From the NCBI GenBank assembly GCA_000320545.1, contig ADNK01002054.1:15001-79000 (forward strand): a DNA stretch of 64,000 bases. Direction: 5' to 3'. Positions within the stretch are counted from its first letter, which is position 1. Every line of letters starts with the position of its first letter. Below are positions 35,429 to 51,673 of this stretch, piece after piece. The notes under the pieces were generated by a model, which was given only the letters and a program-made list of their open reading frames with translations, did no database searches and was not told the DNA's origin. The stretch comes from Bigelowiella natans CCMP2755. Its lineage: Eukaryota > Cercozoa > Chlorarachniophyceae. The translations under genes and the position numbers were made by a program.

Positions 35429-38392
35429 TTACAGACGTTCACCATTATGCTCTTCCTCCTCCTCCTCCTCCTCCTCCTCCTCCTCTTCGTCCTCCTCCTC
35501 CTCCTCTTCTTCTTCTTCTTCTTCTTCTTCTTCTTCTTCCCTAGTTTCTGAGAGTCCCATCATTGCACGCATGATTCTTTGTTGCTCTCGTCCATCGTTG
35601 GTGGTACTGTTGGATTGAAAGATCAACGCTACCATCATGGCCCTATCACGCTCCCGCTCTGCAGCGATAGCTCTCGTCTCTGCCTCCTTTCTCGCTCGGG
35701 TCTACGCGTAAAAAAGTAAGTGGGGAGTTCAGTGTAGTACTACTACTACTATTACTACTACTGCTTGTGATCGATCGATCGATCGATCGAATAAAATCAC
35801 AGTGCAGCAGGTTACTTACTACAGTGCAGTAGTATCATTAGATAGATGCTGATGATCTCTCTTACGCTGATGATCCCTCCCCCCACCCCACTTAATTATT
35901 ATTATGACAGACAATAAGCACTTACTTCCTTCTCCAGGAGGTCTCTTAGTAGCTCCACCTCGGTCTTCTCCTTATGGAACCAGTCTCGATTCATGCTGAT
36001 GCATTATAAATATGAGGCGCCCACAGTAGCAATCTTAAAATATATGATTTCTCATAAAAGCTTCCTTTACAAGACAAAGACCACAATAGTATTTAGGCCG
36101 TGGTACATGCAATAGTCCAAAAAGGATGTTGAAGCGACTATCATCTATTTGACTGCTGCATTGTTTTTTTGGGAGGGAGGGTGGCTTGTTCGAAGAAGAC
36201 AATTGAATTGTCACTCTCCTCCTCCTCCTCCTCCTCCTCCTCCTCCTCCTCCTTACCTCATGCTACTAATGCTACAAACGTATCGTTGCTTCAATCTTGT
36301 CTCACAACAAAGCTCTACATTTCCCGCATTATTATTAAAACACAACAATCTAAAGCACAGCATGTCCCTTTGCGAAACCATTTATCGATTTTCGCACATG
36401 CTGCTACTACTTGCTACTGCTCCTACAACTATACAAACAACATTAATGCAGCACTCACAATCTGAAGATGTACATCCACGTGTCTCGTGGAAGCCGTGAG
36501 ATCAATCCATCTCTCCTCCTCTGTAATTATAGAAGCAATACAATATATGATTTGCTTAGGTCATGATAATACGCTGATGATGGAGATCAAGGCTTAAAAG
36601 TTTGTTTTATTATGTATAAGAATGAATTAATTCTTCCTTCGCTTGATCAAATAGCGTAGTAGTAGCTAGCAAAAACCACCACCACCACTTCTTACTTACT
36701 TACTTACCCTTTGATGCACCAGTATTCCAAAAATCGCCGCCCTGAATTTCTTTGGGAACGAGCAGTGCGATCGAGGAGACCATACTGTTGCCACGAATCG
36801 GAGATGATGCTGATGCTGCCGCTGCTGCTGCTGCTGGTGGTTACTATGGCTCTTATTCAGATGCTTTAGTCTCGGCGGCGTCAGTCGTCTTCGTTTGATT
36901 TGTTGCGAAGAAGAAGAATAAGAAGAAGAAGAGGAAGAGGAAGAGGAGGAGGAGGTTATTGTTGCTGTAATCATCATCTCTGTCTCAGCATCTTCTGAGG
37001 AACAACGGGTCTTCTGGTCATGTGCTCCCTCATCCTTCCTTTCATCGTCTCCCGTTCTATTTCTGTTTTTTACTTCCTTCTCCTCCTCATCATCACTGCT
37101 GATCATTGCCTCATGATCCTCCTCCTCCTCCTCCTCCTCCTCCTTCTCCTCAAGACTTTTGAGAAGTGGTGCGAATCTGACGTGGCCTTTTACCTCCTTG
37201 CTAAAGCTATCTGAGCTCCTGCGTGTTACTTTGAGCAGCGTATCGTCAAATGGCCCCTAATCGATGGCGAGGTTAGAGAGAGAGAGATGGTGACAGAACA
37301 GCAGCAACTTCAGTAGTACCAATACATATTGTTGTTATGGTATGAAATATAAATAAAGGCTAAGAAATTATCAAATGCTGCAAGCAGCTTCACTAAAACA
37401 ATTAATAGAAGAATTATAAATAGTGTATGATCCAACAATAGGTAGGGACGAATATTGTACGACAAATCCAATTACGCATGATTCTCCTTCAATGCATTGC
37501 AAGTAAATGTTACTATGGCTGAATAAGGAGAGCAAGCATGCACACATTACGTCGTAATACATAATCCACGCACCACAAGACAGCCTCCAATTTCAAGGAA
37601 CTCTCCAAGTCTCTCGCACATGGAATTGGGGGCCCCTGCTGCGACATAAATCCGATCGTATCGAATATTATGCTGTGGCTGCAAGTCGAAGCAGTTTCCG
37701 GTTATGTACTAATGCAACAATCAAAGAAAGAAAAGGCACTTAATAATGGAAATAATGAAAGTAGTTGGAAGGTGTCAGTGGTTGAGGGCGCAATTAAAAG
37801 AAAAAGGAAGCACACAACCACCAGTCTTTCAGCTTCAAAAAACTTTCAAATCTGTTTTCATTTATTCGCATGAATATGTTGCTCCGACTACGCATGCAGC
37901 ACGCACGCAGCACGCACGTATGTACCACACACACACACACATAACCTGAGGTACACAAGGATGCTGCCTCCTCGCTATGTGCTTGAGGATCTTGCGGGCA
38001 TTCTCGCTTGGAAGTTCTTGTCTGCCTTCCTTCCCATCCTCACCACCATTAGACGACGAGTCGTTTGAAGGCGATGATTTTTTTCCTAGGGGTGGTGGGA
38101 ACAGTACACCCAATTAGATATGTGAAGAAAAGGGGAGTCATATTGAAGGAGACAGGGATGCAGAGGACAGAGGGTGAAGGAAGAATATTGTTCTATTCAG
38201 ATTTTGACCTGAGTAGCTATTGTCCGTTCCTGGAAGATCGTATATGAACTTGTAGGATAGACGTTTTTCATTTGCGAAATCTACGACATCTTTGAAGATC
38301 TCAATACCATGATTGATTCCAGTCTGAAACACCACCAGGCGCCGCAATTATAGCAGCAATTATTCATTACAATTCTAATTGGGAGTAATCCA

Positions 38393-38445
<53 letters not shown>

Positions 38446-38463
38446 TAACTATACGGAGAACAT

Positions 38464-38501
<38 letters not shown>

Positions 38502-38576
38502 AGGAAACACAGCACGAATGAAAGGTGAGCAGAAGATGACGAACCGGCCCGATGATGTTGCCAACCAGCGTGCTGG

Positions 38577-38617
<41 letters not shown>

Positions 38618-39230
38618 GTGAGCATGCATAAATCAAATTAAAATATTGCTATCACAACGATAATATTCGAACAAAACATTCAAACCAAAAATATCCACTT
38701 CCAGAGCCAACACACAGAAACTTGTCACCTGATTATTGTTGTATGTTTGTGAGGTAGAGTAACAAAAATTGGTGATTCTACTGGACTTATCTCACATTCA
38801 CAATTCTCCTTCTACCTTCTCTGAGATCAAGACTTTCGAGAGATGAGGCATACATATGTGGAGCAGACATATGAACGTGGCCATGCCGGATTGGTCGATC
38901 ATCGTACGCGAACTTCGCCATCTCCTTTGGGCAGAAATGCTTTCGATCTGTCGCGAGGAAGGCCGCCTCGACTTCGGGACTCTTGATAATACCGTTACCT
39001 ACCAAACAAATTTCTTTGCTCAATCGTGTATGTGACCATAGGTGGCCAAGACATATGACCATATCATCGAATCGAATCGAACTACGGCTAATTTTGTATG
39101 CCGGCTCTGCTGTTTGTTTTTTTCCCAAAACCAAGAGAGACTGAGAGAAAATTATGGAAATACGGGGAGGACCTTTAAGTTGCATGGCTAGGTCGAAGTT
39201 ATTCCGACCGGAGCATCGCCATGCACACAT
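35429..39230 (-). CDS. PCMTD-type protein-L-isoaspartate methyltransferase-domain protein, 11 exons
   Basis: Exons on minus: 39230-39173, 39013-38816, 38728-38686, 38572-38545, 38323-38263, 38085-37946, 37708-37574, 37256-36708, 36520-36459, 35995-35926 and 35701-35429. All are in phase and give 538 aa. Motifs fit PCMTD1/2: LVGNGIIKSPEVEAAFLATD, ISAPHM-like SAPHMYAS, SAM-binding FLCVGSGSGYF, INHGIEIFKDVVDFA, YDRIYVAAGAP, GGCLVVGPFDDTLLKV, VRFAPLL and a tail WSPRSHCSFPKKFRAA. PCMTD proteins carry a PIMT-like fold and a C-terminal extension that in animals recruits a Cullin-RING ligase. Here an F-box-like LPRDTWMYIF segment follows, then a charged coiled coil and a poly-Glu C-terminus. A 140-nt exon inserts Ser/Asn/Gly-rich sequence after the SAM domain start. 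The SAM motif is intact; whether it methylates is unknown. Confidence 0.88.
35452..35540. repeat. CCT/CTT repeat coding poly-Glu
   Basis: An interrupted (CCT)n-(CTT)n tract on plus encodes, on minus, the run of about 28 acidic residues at the PCMTD C-terminus. Confidence 0.9.
38395..38617. repeat. (TA)n, (CTA)n and (ATA)n microsatellites
   Basis: (TA)n at 38395-38443, (CTA)n at about 38464-38502 and (ATA)n at about 38578-38617. They flank the 28-nt exon 38545-38572 of the methyltransferase gene; the exon's acceptor lies at the edge of the (ATA)n tract. Confidence 0.95.
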
Positions 39231-40179
39231 CTTCGAGGGGGGGAAAAAGAGGTTGTGGGATTTGAGGATTAATTTTTAGATATGATGTCGCAGGGTGATG
39301 ATCCCAGTGTATTTCTGTCTAATTTGGACGGTTGTACATGTAGGTACCCCCTTTATTATTCATTATGCGAGCACATGTGAGTGATGCGATCGATCATCGA
39401 GATCCACTCCTAGGAAGGCTTCCATTTTTAATGCATTTAACGATCTTTTTCCATGTCGTACTTAGTAATTCACACACTGCGTGTAAATTGATACACAACA
39501 TAATGAAAAGGAATTGATGTCGATCCATCATTACGACAAGGATTCTGGTCGTAAATTCTTACACAAACGGCGATAGATAGATAAATTAATTCGAGTAACA
39601 CTTGTTGAAGCTTCGGAACTTGAACAAGGAAATGAACAAACAATGGCGTATCATCATCATCATCATCATCGGCTAACCAGCACCTCCTGAACATCCTACG
39701 CGTGGAAATGCTTCCTTCCAACCCAAAAAACACCTACTATTCCACAATTCGAAACTACACCGCCGTATTTGGCTTTGGAGCCATCTTCGGATCGGTAAAG
39801 ATGCATTGATGTCATGTCATCATTTGTTTTTAAAGCATGTGCATGAATGTTTCCCTGCTGCCAGTAAAGATGCATTGATGTTATCATTTGTTTTTTAAAG
39901 CATGTACAACATTAATGTCTTCTTCCTGCTGCCAGTTAGAGCTGCTGTTCACATAATAACTACACAGGGAATTGCATACTGCTGGTTCACACGGCGATGT
40001 TATAAAGAGAAAGATTGTCTCAGGAGGGCTATAAGTGGTGGCGAGAGACCAAGGGAGGGCGGGGAGCGCTTGCCTCCACAGCTCCCAAAAGACCCTTCAT
40101 CTAGATTCGATTCTGTGAGGATATAATTTTTAGAAGAGTTTGATGCAAACATGCATGGGATGTGAAGCATCTATATTGC
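39231..40179. promoter_or_regulatory. Divergent region, PCMTD / PanK, with possible upstream exon
   Basis: About 950 bp between the two start codons. A plus-strand open stretch from the ATG at 39708 (MLPSNPKNTYYSTIRNYTAV) runs to a good donor at 39795 and might be an upstream exon of the PanK gene or of a separate transcript. It is followed by a tandem 69-bp repeat (separate entry). No continuation in phase was found. Confidence 0.4.
39795..39934 (+). repeat. Tandem 69-bp duplication with intron-like ends
   Basis: Two imperfect copies start at 39795 and 39864. Each begins with GTAAAG or AGTAAAG next to ATGCATTGATG and ends in CTGCTGCCAG, so each copy looks like a small intron with a 5' and a 3' splice site. 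Confidence 0.75.
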
Positions 40180-45828
<5,649 letters not shown>

Positions 45829-46105
45829 TGAAATGCTATTTGTTACCAAATGTGTTACTGTTCACTTACATAACTTGTTAGCAGCCACAAGAGTATGTTA
45901 TATAAAGTTCTGTTGTTTTCTTTCCTTCCTATCGTTATCATCCTCCTCCTCCTCCTCCTCCTCCTTTAGGGTGCAGAGAGACGCCGCAATCTTTGGTCTT
46001 GCCAGCTTCCAAGGCAGCATACTACTTCTTTACAATATGCATTATTTTATATACTTAAGTAACATTCCATTCTTGATGATGAGACAGCATTAACGCAGAT
46101 GATGA

Positions 46106-46136
<31 letters not shown>

Positions 46137-46683
46137 ACACACGTTGTGTTTTATTGCTGTTATGCTGTATGTAGTCTTCCCATTATTCCAAATGCCCTTC
46201 TCTGCTGCCACGAGGGTGGATGAAGAATTTCTAATTAGGCTTTTTTTTTATAGATATCTCCCAAACAGGCTTTACTCTTTGACAATGATCAAGTCGAGGA
46301 GGACGAGGAAAAGAAAGAGCATGACGACAAATGTATTTAATAGAATGGAAAATTGTTTGCGTGCTAATGCGTTCAACATTAAGATAATTATAGCACATTG
46401 CTTTGGTATTTTACGAAACTTTCACTGCGAAATCCATCGGTGCAGCCTGGTTTGGTGTCATCATCAACAGCACCCTCTTGACAATGGTGCACGTAGTAAT
46501 CTCTCGTCTATACTGCATCTTGTTGTATGGCGAAAGCCGCTCGGAAGTAGCGTTAAGTACATGTCGTCGGTGCTCTCACTTGTAGATGGATTGGCTGATC
46601 CTCATGTGACGCGAGTAGTCTGTGCTGGCATTATACCCCCCATCCCTCTCGGAACTAAGTTGAAAGTTAAAGGATGGTTTTAG
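45829..46683 (+). CDS. Ambiguous coding region after PanK
   Basis: This follows the PanK stop. A likely exon near 46253-46332 starts after a T-rich acceptor and encodes ISPKQALLFDNDQVEEDEEK. Downstream, two frames compete between 46398 and 46683. One gives a hydrophobic stretch (AAWFGVIINSTLLTMVHVVI). The other stays open to TAG at 46683 and contains VTRVVCAGIIPPIPLGTKLK. Only the second fits the phase of the 46332 donor. No family is recognised, and a complete model cannot be drawn. (GAT)n and (GGT)n tracts lie at 46098-46133. Confidence 0.3.
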
Positions 46684-47451
46684 CAGCAGGTCGTCTTGAA
46701 TTGGAGGGTCTATTTTGTAACATGGTAATAAGCAGCCCGCTACTCACGGGATCGTGGTTGACAATACGACCTCTGGATTGCGTGCGTGACCTCTATGCCC
46801 ACCGTAATGCCACATTATATCGATATTACGATACTACTCTACATGCACTGCAATCTCATCATAGCTAGCATACACACCCACCAATATGCCATTGGCGCTA
46901 CAACCATCAGTTCAAATATCATACCTGCGCTCTGTCTGTGCGCAACAAATATTATGCTCGGCTGATAAGGCCATATAGCCAAGAAGTGGCTAGCTGTCAA
47001 AAGGCTTTTTATTATGCGCTACTCATTACCATTGTAGCGTGGTGTAATAATACTGCCGCTTTAATGAGCGACGTTATTAGTCCGACTAGCCAAGGTGGAT
47101 TGAGCTAGCTATGTGTCCGAAGCCGCTTATGCTTTTACGCTGGCTGCTTTCGGCCTGATTAAGCCACCGTTGCCGTTGGGTTGTTTTCACAATGCACAAC
47201 AATCCAGATCAAAGCAACTCCTAGCTACTTGCTAGTTAACAAAGGATAAACTACACTGCGGTCGTGCATTTTGGAGGCTACAAGCACAAGTACAAGGTCG
47301 GCAGCCGGGCTGTGCCAAGCTAGAGGGTAGTTCAAATCAGCTGCTGAGCCATGTAACAGCAAGCGTGACTAGGCGAAAAACATATGTGATAATGTCTAAA
47401 TTAACATTAATTCATGTGCATATATGACCATTGTGTTGTTGGCTCTTTCCC
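46684..47451. other. Gene-free island
   Basis: About 770 bp of CTAG- and GCAT-rich sequence with short open frames and no splice-supported exon. It resembles the other 3'-end islands. Confidence 0.45.
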
Positions 47452-47637
47452 ATGGCAGCTAATCAACGCACGGATGAATCTGATTTGGGGCACCAATCAC
47501 TTCACGCACCCACTAGCACTCATCGGGCATTTCGTCGCGAACGTGATTTCTTCATGCGATCTTCCCGTAGTAATTCACGCTGCATTTTAGGCACTCCATC
47601 GGACACCTCTGCAGGCATTATTCTGTGCATTGCAATT
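47452..47637 (+). CDS. Possible first exon of an unknown gene
   Basis: The ATG at 47452 sits in CCCATGGCA. An open frame of 62 codons ends at a donor GTAAAT. It encodes a hydrophilic Arg/Ser-rich start (MAANQRTDESDLGHQSLHAP) and ends in a hydrophobic stretch (SAGIILCIAI), so it could be the cytosolic head of a membrane protein. Later exons were not identified. An alternative frame over the same DNA is also open for about 40 codons. Confidence 0.3.
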
Positions 47638-47707
47638 GTAAATTGTAAGCTTCTACATGAGGCATTACACATCATTTACGTTCACGAAACACATGCGTAT
47701 ATGCACA

Positions 47708-47769
<62 letters not shown>

Positions 47770-47891
47770 ACCAATCGTGCTGGTGTTACTACGATTTTTA
47801 CTACTGCCTTGAGCACCTTTTCTTTGATCGTTCGCCCCTGTCTTCTTCCAACAATCTTTTTGTGGTGAAACCTTCCATAGGCTCCATCATC

Positions 47892-47926
<35 letters not shown>

Positions 47927-48254
47927 TGAACATAAGAGAGGGATAATGATGATGATAATAATGATAATGATGATGATGATGATGATGATGGGGGCAGAGA
48001 TGAATAAAGAGGGGAGGAAAATATTGTCAAGAACATTAGAGACAAGGGTGAACAAGGAAGAAATCACGATAGGAATTGTGATTTTCCACTTTTTTGGAAA
48101 AAGAGGATTTGACTCATATTACTCCGAAGATAACCATGTCATAGGACAAACCAAAATATCATCAACTCTTTGAGTGTATGTTTAATGTTCTTTTTAACAT
48201 CATGTCAAAACTTATCTCCACTCATTCTAAGAAACTGAATCATGCAGCAGTGTA

Positions 48255-48327
<73 letters not shown>

Positions 48328-48793
48328 GGAGGGGGGGGGAAGAAGGGACTACAGAGATGCTGCTGCTACATTATAATGATCATCATCATCATCTTCTTCT
48401 TCTTCTTAACGTTGCTACCTAGCTATCTATCTAATTCACTAACACCTGTGCGTCGATATCCTCAATGAGAGAGGAGTTTATTAGATCCATGTTCGGCATC
48501 AAATCGGCATAATTCACCTTCCTGTGACATCGTAATCATTACGATTCGAAATCGTGAGGAAACACTCATAATGGAAGATGTTAATTGGTTGTTACTCTGC
48601 GTGAGAACATCAGCGTTTTACAGTTATTTTTCACTATCTTCTTTTGATATTATTGACGATGGTAGTGAGGAAATGCAACTTGACGACAATATTTGACATA
48701 TATTGATGATGGAAGAGCTTTAGCGAAAAGAGAGCAAGAGGGGAAGGGAGGGAGGGCAACATGGGGGACACAATCAATAGTGTGCTTATTATC
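47638..48793. other. Repeat-rich stretch, possible minus-strand exon at about 47765-47893
   Basis: It holds (CA)n-(TA)n at about 47711-47767, (AGT)n at 47893-47921, (GAT)n at 47945-47990, (GT)n-(GA)n plus G-runs at 48259-48340 and CTT repeats. On minus, a segment from about 47893 to 47765 lies between a good acceptor and a good donor and reads KEKVLKAVVKIVVTPARLV at its end; it is not connected to any model. Confidence 0.3.
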
Positions 48794-49600
48794 TCACAAA
48801 TCGTGCATAATTTCCATGTGCTGGCCTAGCTTTCGTGCTTCGGCGAACTCAGCGTCGCACTCCTATATATTTATCCCTCAGCTCATTCTTTATATATATA
48901 AATATGTGTGTCTGTGTGTGTGTACATCTTAATTCTATGCTACGTGATGATGACAAGCACGAGAGAAGGTCAGTTTGTAGTTCCTGCATCCTCCTCATAG
49001 AAAAATAGAAGAGGCTAAATAAGGAAAGAAGCACCCTCCTCATACAAAAATAGAACAGGCTAAATAAAGGAGCTGATGTTAGTGCGTACGACCTTGCAGA
49101 TAAATGGCAGAAGCTTCTCTATCTCTCGTGGTTTTTTGAGGGGTAACGATGTTGCTGATAACATCAGTAGCAGCATGTTGATAATAACAGTAGCACCACC
49201 AATAGAAGAGACCAGCAAACAAACCCAACAAAGACAACTCATCCACTCGAGCTTTTGGCTCCCCCCCCCTCTCTCTCTTTATCCAGGCAGGACGTAATTT
49301 GATGCAAGGTAGTAGTAGTTTCGTATTACAATATGTTTCGTTTTCCAAGCCTAAAAAGGCTGGGAGGAAGAGTGTTAAGTAGTAGAAGAAATTGTTGGAT
49401 CCATACTCTCACCACTCCTCGCTCCCTCTCTTGAAGGCAACGTGTGGATGATTTCCCTTCTACTTTTACTTTTGCTCCTTTTACCCCACCTTGATACTGA
49501 AGCTGTCGGTTGCTGAGTCCTCCTCCTACTTCTTCGTCTTCTCCTAGAAGCTGCTGAACTTTTTGGTGTTCTAACTCGTCAAGCACACCCGCTATACATG
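48794..49600 (-). CDS. 3' exons of an unknown gene ending in a zinc-finger-like motif
   Basis: Phase-compatible exons on minus are about 49245-49093, 48993-48944 and 48862-48794 (TGA). An earlier open exon lies at about 49595-49360 (LDELEHQKVQQLLGEDEEVG). The end reads CRNYKLTFSRACHHHECDAE and continues FAEARKLGQHMEIMH. This has the spacing C-x3-F-x5-L-x2-H-x4-H of a C2H2 finger with an unusual C-x4-C pair in front. Two frames are open in the 49245-49093 exon; the one chosen keeps phase with the later exons. A 45-bp tandem duplication overlaps the acceptor of the 48993 exon. Confidence 0.4.
48986..49070. repeat. Tandem 45-bp duplication over a splice acceptor
   Basis: Copies start at 48986 and 49031 (GCATCCTCCTCATAG and GCACCCTCCTCATAC versions) and differ by a few bases. 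On minus each copy carries a CTCATAG/CTCATAC-type intron end. Confidence 0.8.
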
Positions 49601-49646
49601 CAGCAGGACGACAAACCGTTACCAACGATATATTACCATATACACA

Positions 49647-49701
<55 letters not shown>

Positions 49702-49964
49702 AGAGGGTTCAGCAGATTTCACGCTAGGGTGAGGGGGGTTACGAGTGATAGCGGTGTGTTTATTTAATTATATTCTCAACTGTATGCAGCTGGGTTATCG
49801 GAGCCATCTTCTTCATCGGACAGGTACTTATTCTCACAGTAGGGGCTATCAGGATATGATTATATCACGACCAAAATACGACTATGTCAATTTCGATAAT
49901 GATGATGTTTATACGGATGATTTTGACCGACGACTATCTACTTTGATACAGAGCAAAATTCATC

Positions 49965-50036
<72 letters not shown>

Positions 50037-50055
50037 CTTTCCGTTCCCTTAGGAC
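49601..50055. other. Gap with microsatellites and an open plus-strand stretch
   Basis: (CA)n-(GA)n lies at 49643-49698 and (TA)n-(GT)n at 49966-50034. A plus-strand stretch 49853-49966 is open and reads KYDYVNFDNDDVYTDDFDRR between an acceptor-like CATCAG and the (TA)n tract. It could be an exon, but no partner exon was found. Confidence 0.3.
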
Positions 50056-50416
50056 TTACTCATCAGGATCCGTAGTTTGTTCGTCAAGTCTCTTTTTCCT
50101 CTCCATTTCCTATAGACGAAGAGAGTGATTCCTTATTCGCAACCAGCAGCTCTCAGACCATTATTATTAAATCTCCCATATTCGCAACCAGCAGTTCTCA
50201 GGCCATCATTATTGAATCAACATCATCACCATCGCTATTTCACCTTCTTTAAGATTTCTCGAAGCTGGGAAAGGTGAAAGTCCTTCTGGATCGACTAAAT
50301 TAAATGTAAGGGCGATAATAACACTTAAACGGATGAAGCAACCATGCATCGAACGTACACAGCACATAGGGTATATGATGGATGGTCCTCATGTTGAATT
50401 ATCGTACATCATCATT

Positions 50417-50449
<33 letters not shown>

Positions 50450-50803
50450 GTTTCTTGGTATCAATGTGAAGGGCATCCTTGGCCACAATGTAAATTGGGA
50501 TATAATCTAATATTCTGCAAGCTACTAGCGTACTTTCTTGCTTACTTACTGATTACCTTTTGAAATTTCTCCCTCGAATACCGACTATACTCTCCCTGAA
50601 AATGCGGCCTCTCGCGCTCAATCTCTTCCGACAGTGATCCTCTATCATAATCGAACAGCTTTTCGCCTGTTGCTACCCTATGCCGCCTCCCCGGGCGTTG
50701 TTCCTGCCGTCTATCTATTTGTGACGGGGTAGAAGGAGTATTGGGTAGATATACGGAGGATCCAGTGTGAGTAATCTTATGCGGCGGTATCTATGGGTAA
50801 GTG

Positions 50804-50834
<31 letters not shown>

Positions 50835-51426
50835 TCACACACAAAAGACCATAATCACGCAAGAACGCACATGGATGTTTACAAAAGGTTATACATAGTA
50901 GTAACCCTGAAATTGTTTGCCACCTCGACGCCAGCTCCTTCTCTCTCTACGAAAGTAACCACCATTCTCAACTCCGCCGCCTCTGCTTAACGACGATTGC
51001 CTGGCTATCCCTGCCTCCATCTCCCCCCTCTTGTAGTTCTTTCTATCTAAGTTGTTCTTGCCAGCAGTTTGATCTCCTCTAGCTATCAATCGTCGTGACT
51101 CTTCCCTCGGCCTCCTACATGCATTTGTTATTGTTGGGTTGCCATTGATCTTTGTTTTGGCACTACTTTGATTATCATTAAAAACCACCTTTGCCTTCCT
51201 CTGTTGCTATTACTACGTTTTCGATACCCTCTTCCATGCCTTGCTTGCTCCCGTACCGCATCGGCCAAATCTGGGAGTAGGTTTGAATTTCAATATCGTG
51301 CTCATCATTTACAACTATCGAAAGGTTTCTTCTGCTCTCTTTCATACCAGTAGACGTCATTGCTGAGATGAGGGCAAGAAAAACCAAGATCACAATGAGG
51401 GACGACTGGATGTCCATAATACGCAT
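50056..51426 (-). CDS. Secretory protein with Arg/Gly-rich middle, unknown function
   Basis: Minus exons: about 51426-51189, an exon with left end 50895, then 50790-50557, 50294-50244 and 50109-50056 (TAA). The last four are in phase; the junction between the first and second is unresolved. Two close ATGs precede a signal peptide (SLIVILVFLALISAMTS). The second exon is Arg/Gly-rich (SLSRGGGVENGGYFRRERRS). The third is Arg/Glu-rich (RRQEQRPGRRHRVATGEKLF), and the tail is a charged helix (LSQLREILKKEMERKKRLDE). No domain is recognised. A 45-bp tandem duplication lies in the intron before the last exon. Confidence 0.55.
50136..50218. repeat. Tandem 45-bp duplication
   Basis: Copies starting TTCGCAACCAGCAG at 50136 and 50181, with a few mismatches, inside an intron of the secretory-protein gene. 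Confidence 0.85.
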
Positions 51427-51578
51427 AGTAAATTTAGCAATTCGTGCCCTTCTACGTGTGTGATGCCTTCGATCGTGGAGGTGCGTTGCATGGAGAGAGT
51501 GTGACTGCTTAACGCCGAAAGGAGATCTGGGGATGATTGCGAGTAGCTACTGTTTCAGAGCAATGCGTGCTCAATGTT

Positions 51579-51653
51579 GGGGATTTGTGAAGTGCGACAA
51601 ACAAAAAGAACAACACATTCTGGGATTTGTGTAGTGCGACAAACAGAAAGAGC
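51579..51653. repeat. Direct repeat of about 32 bp, period 43
   Basis: GGGATTTGTGAAGTGCGAC at 51579 recurs with one change at 51622, each followed by AAAC and an A-rich tail. The pair lies just upstream of the retroelement debris. Confidence 0.8.
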
Positions 51654-51673
51654 TAAGCATTTGAGTTCAACTT

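Noticed and set aside
47640-47700. HExxH-like HEALH in an open frame, suggestive of a metalloprotease
   Set aside because: It lies after a good donor site (47637) and runs into a (CA)n tract, so it is most likely intronic.
49745-49993. Plus-strand gene with WVIGAIFFIGQ and a Tyr/Asp-rich exon
   Set aside because: Two open stretches with splice-like ends exist, but no start, stop or other exons could be joined, and well-supported minus genes lie on both sides.
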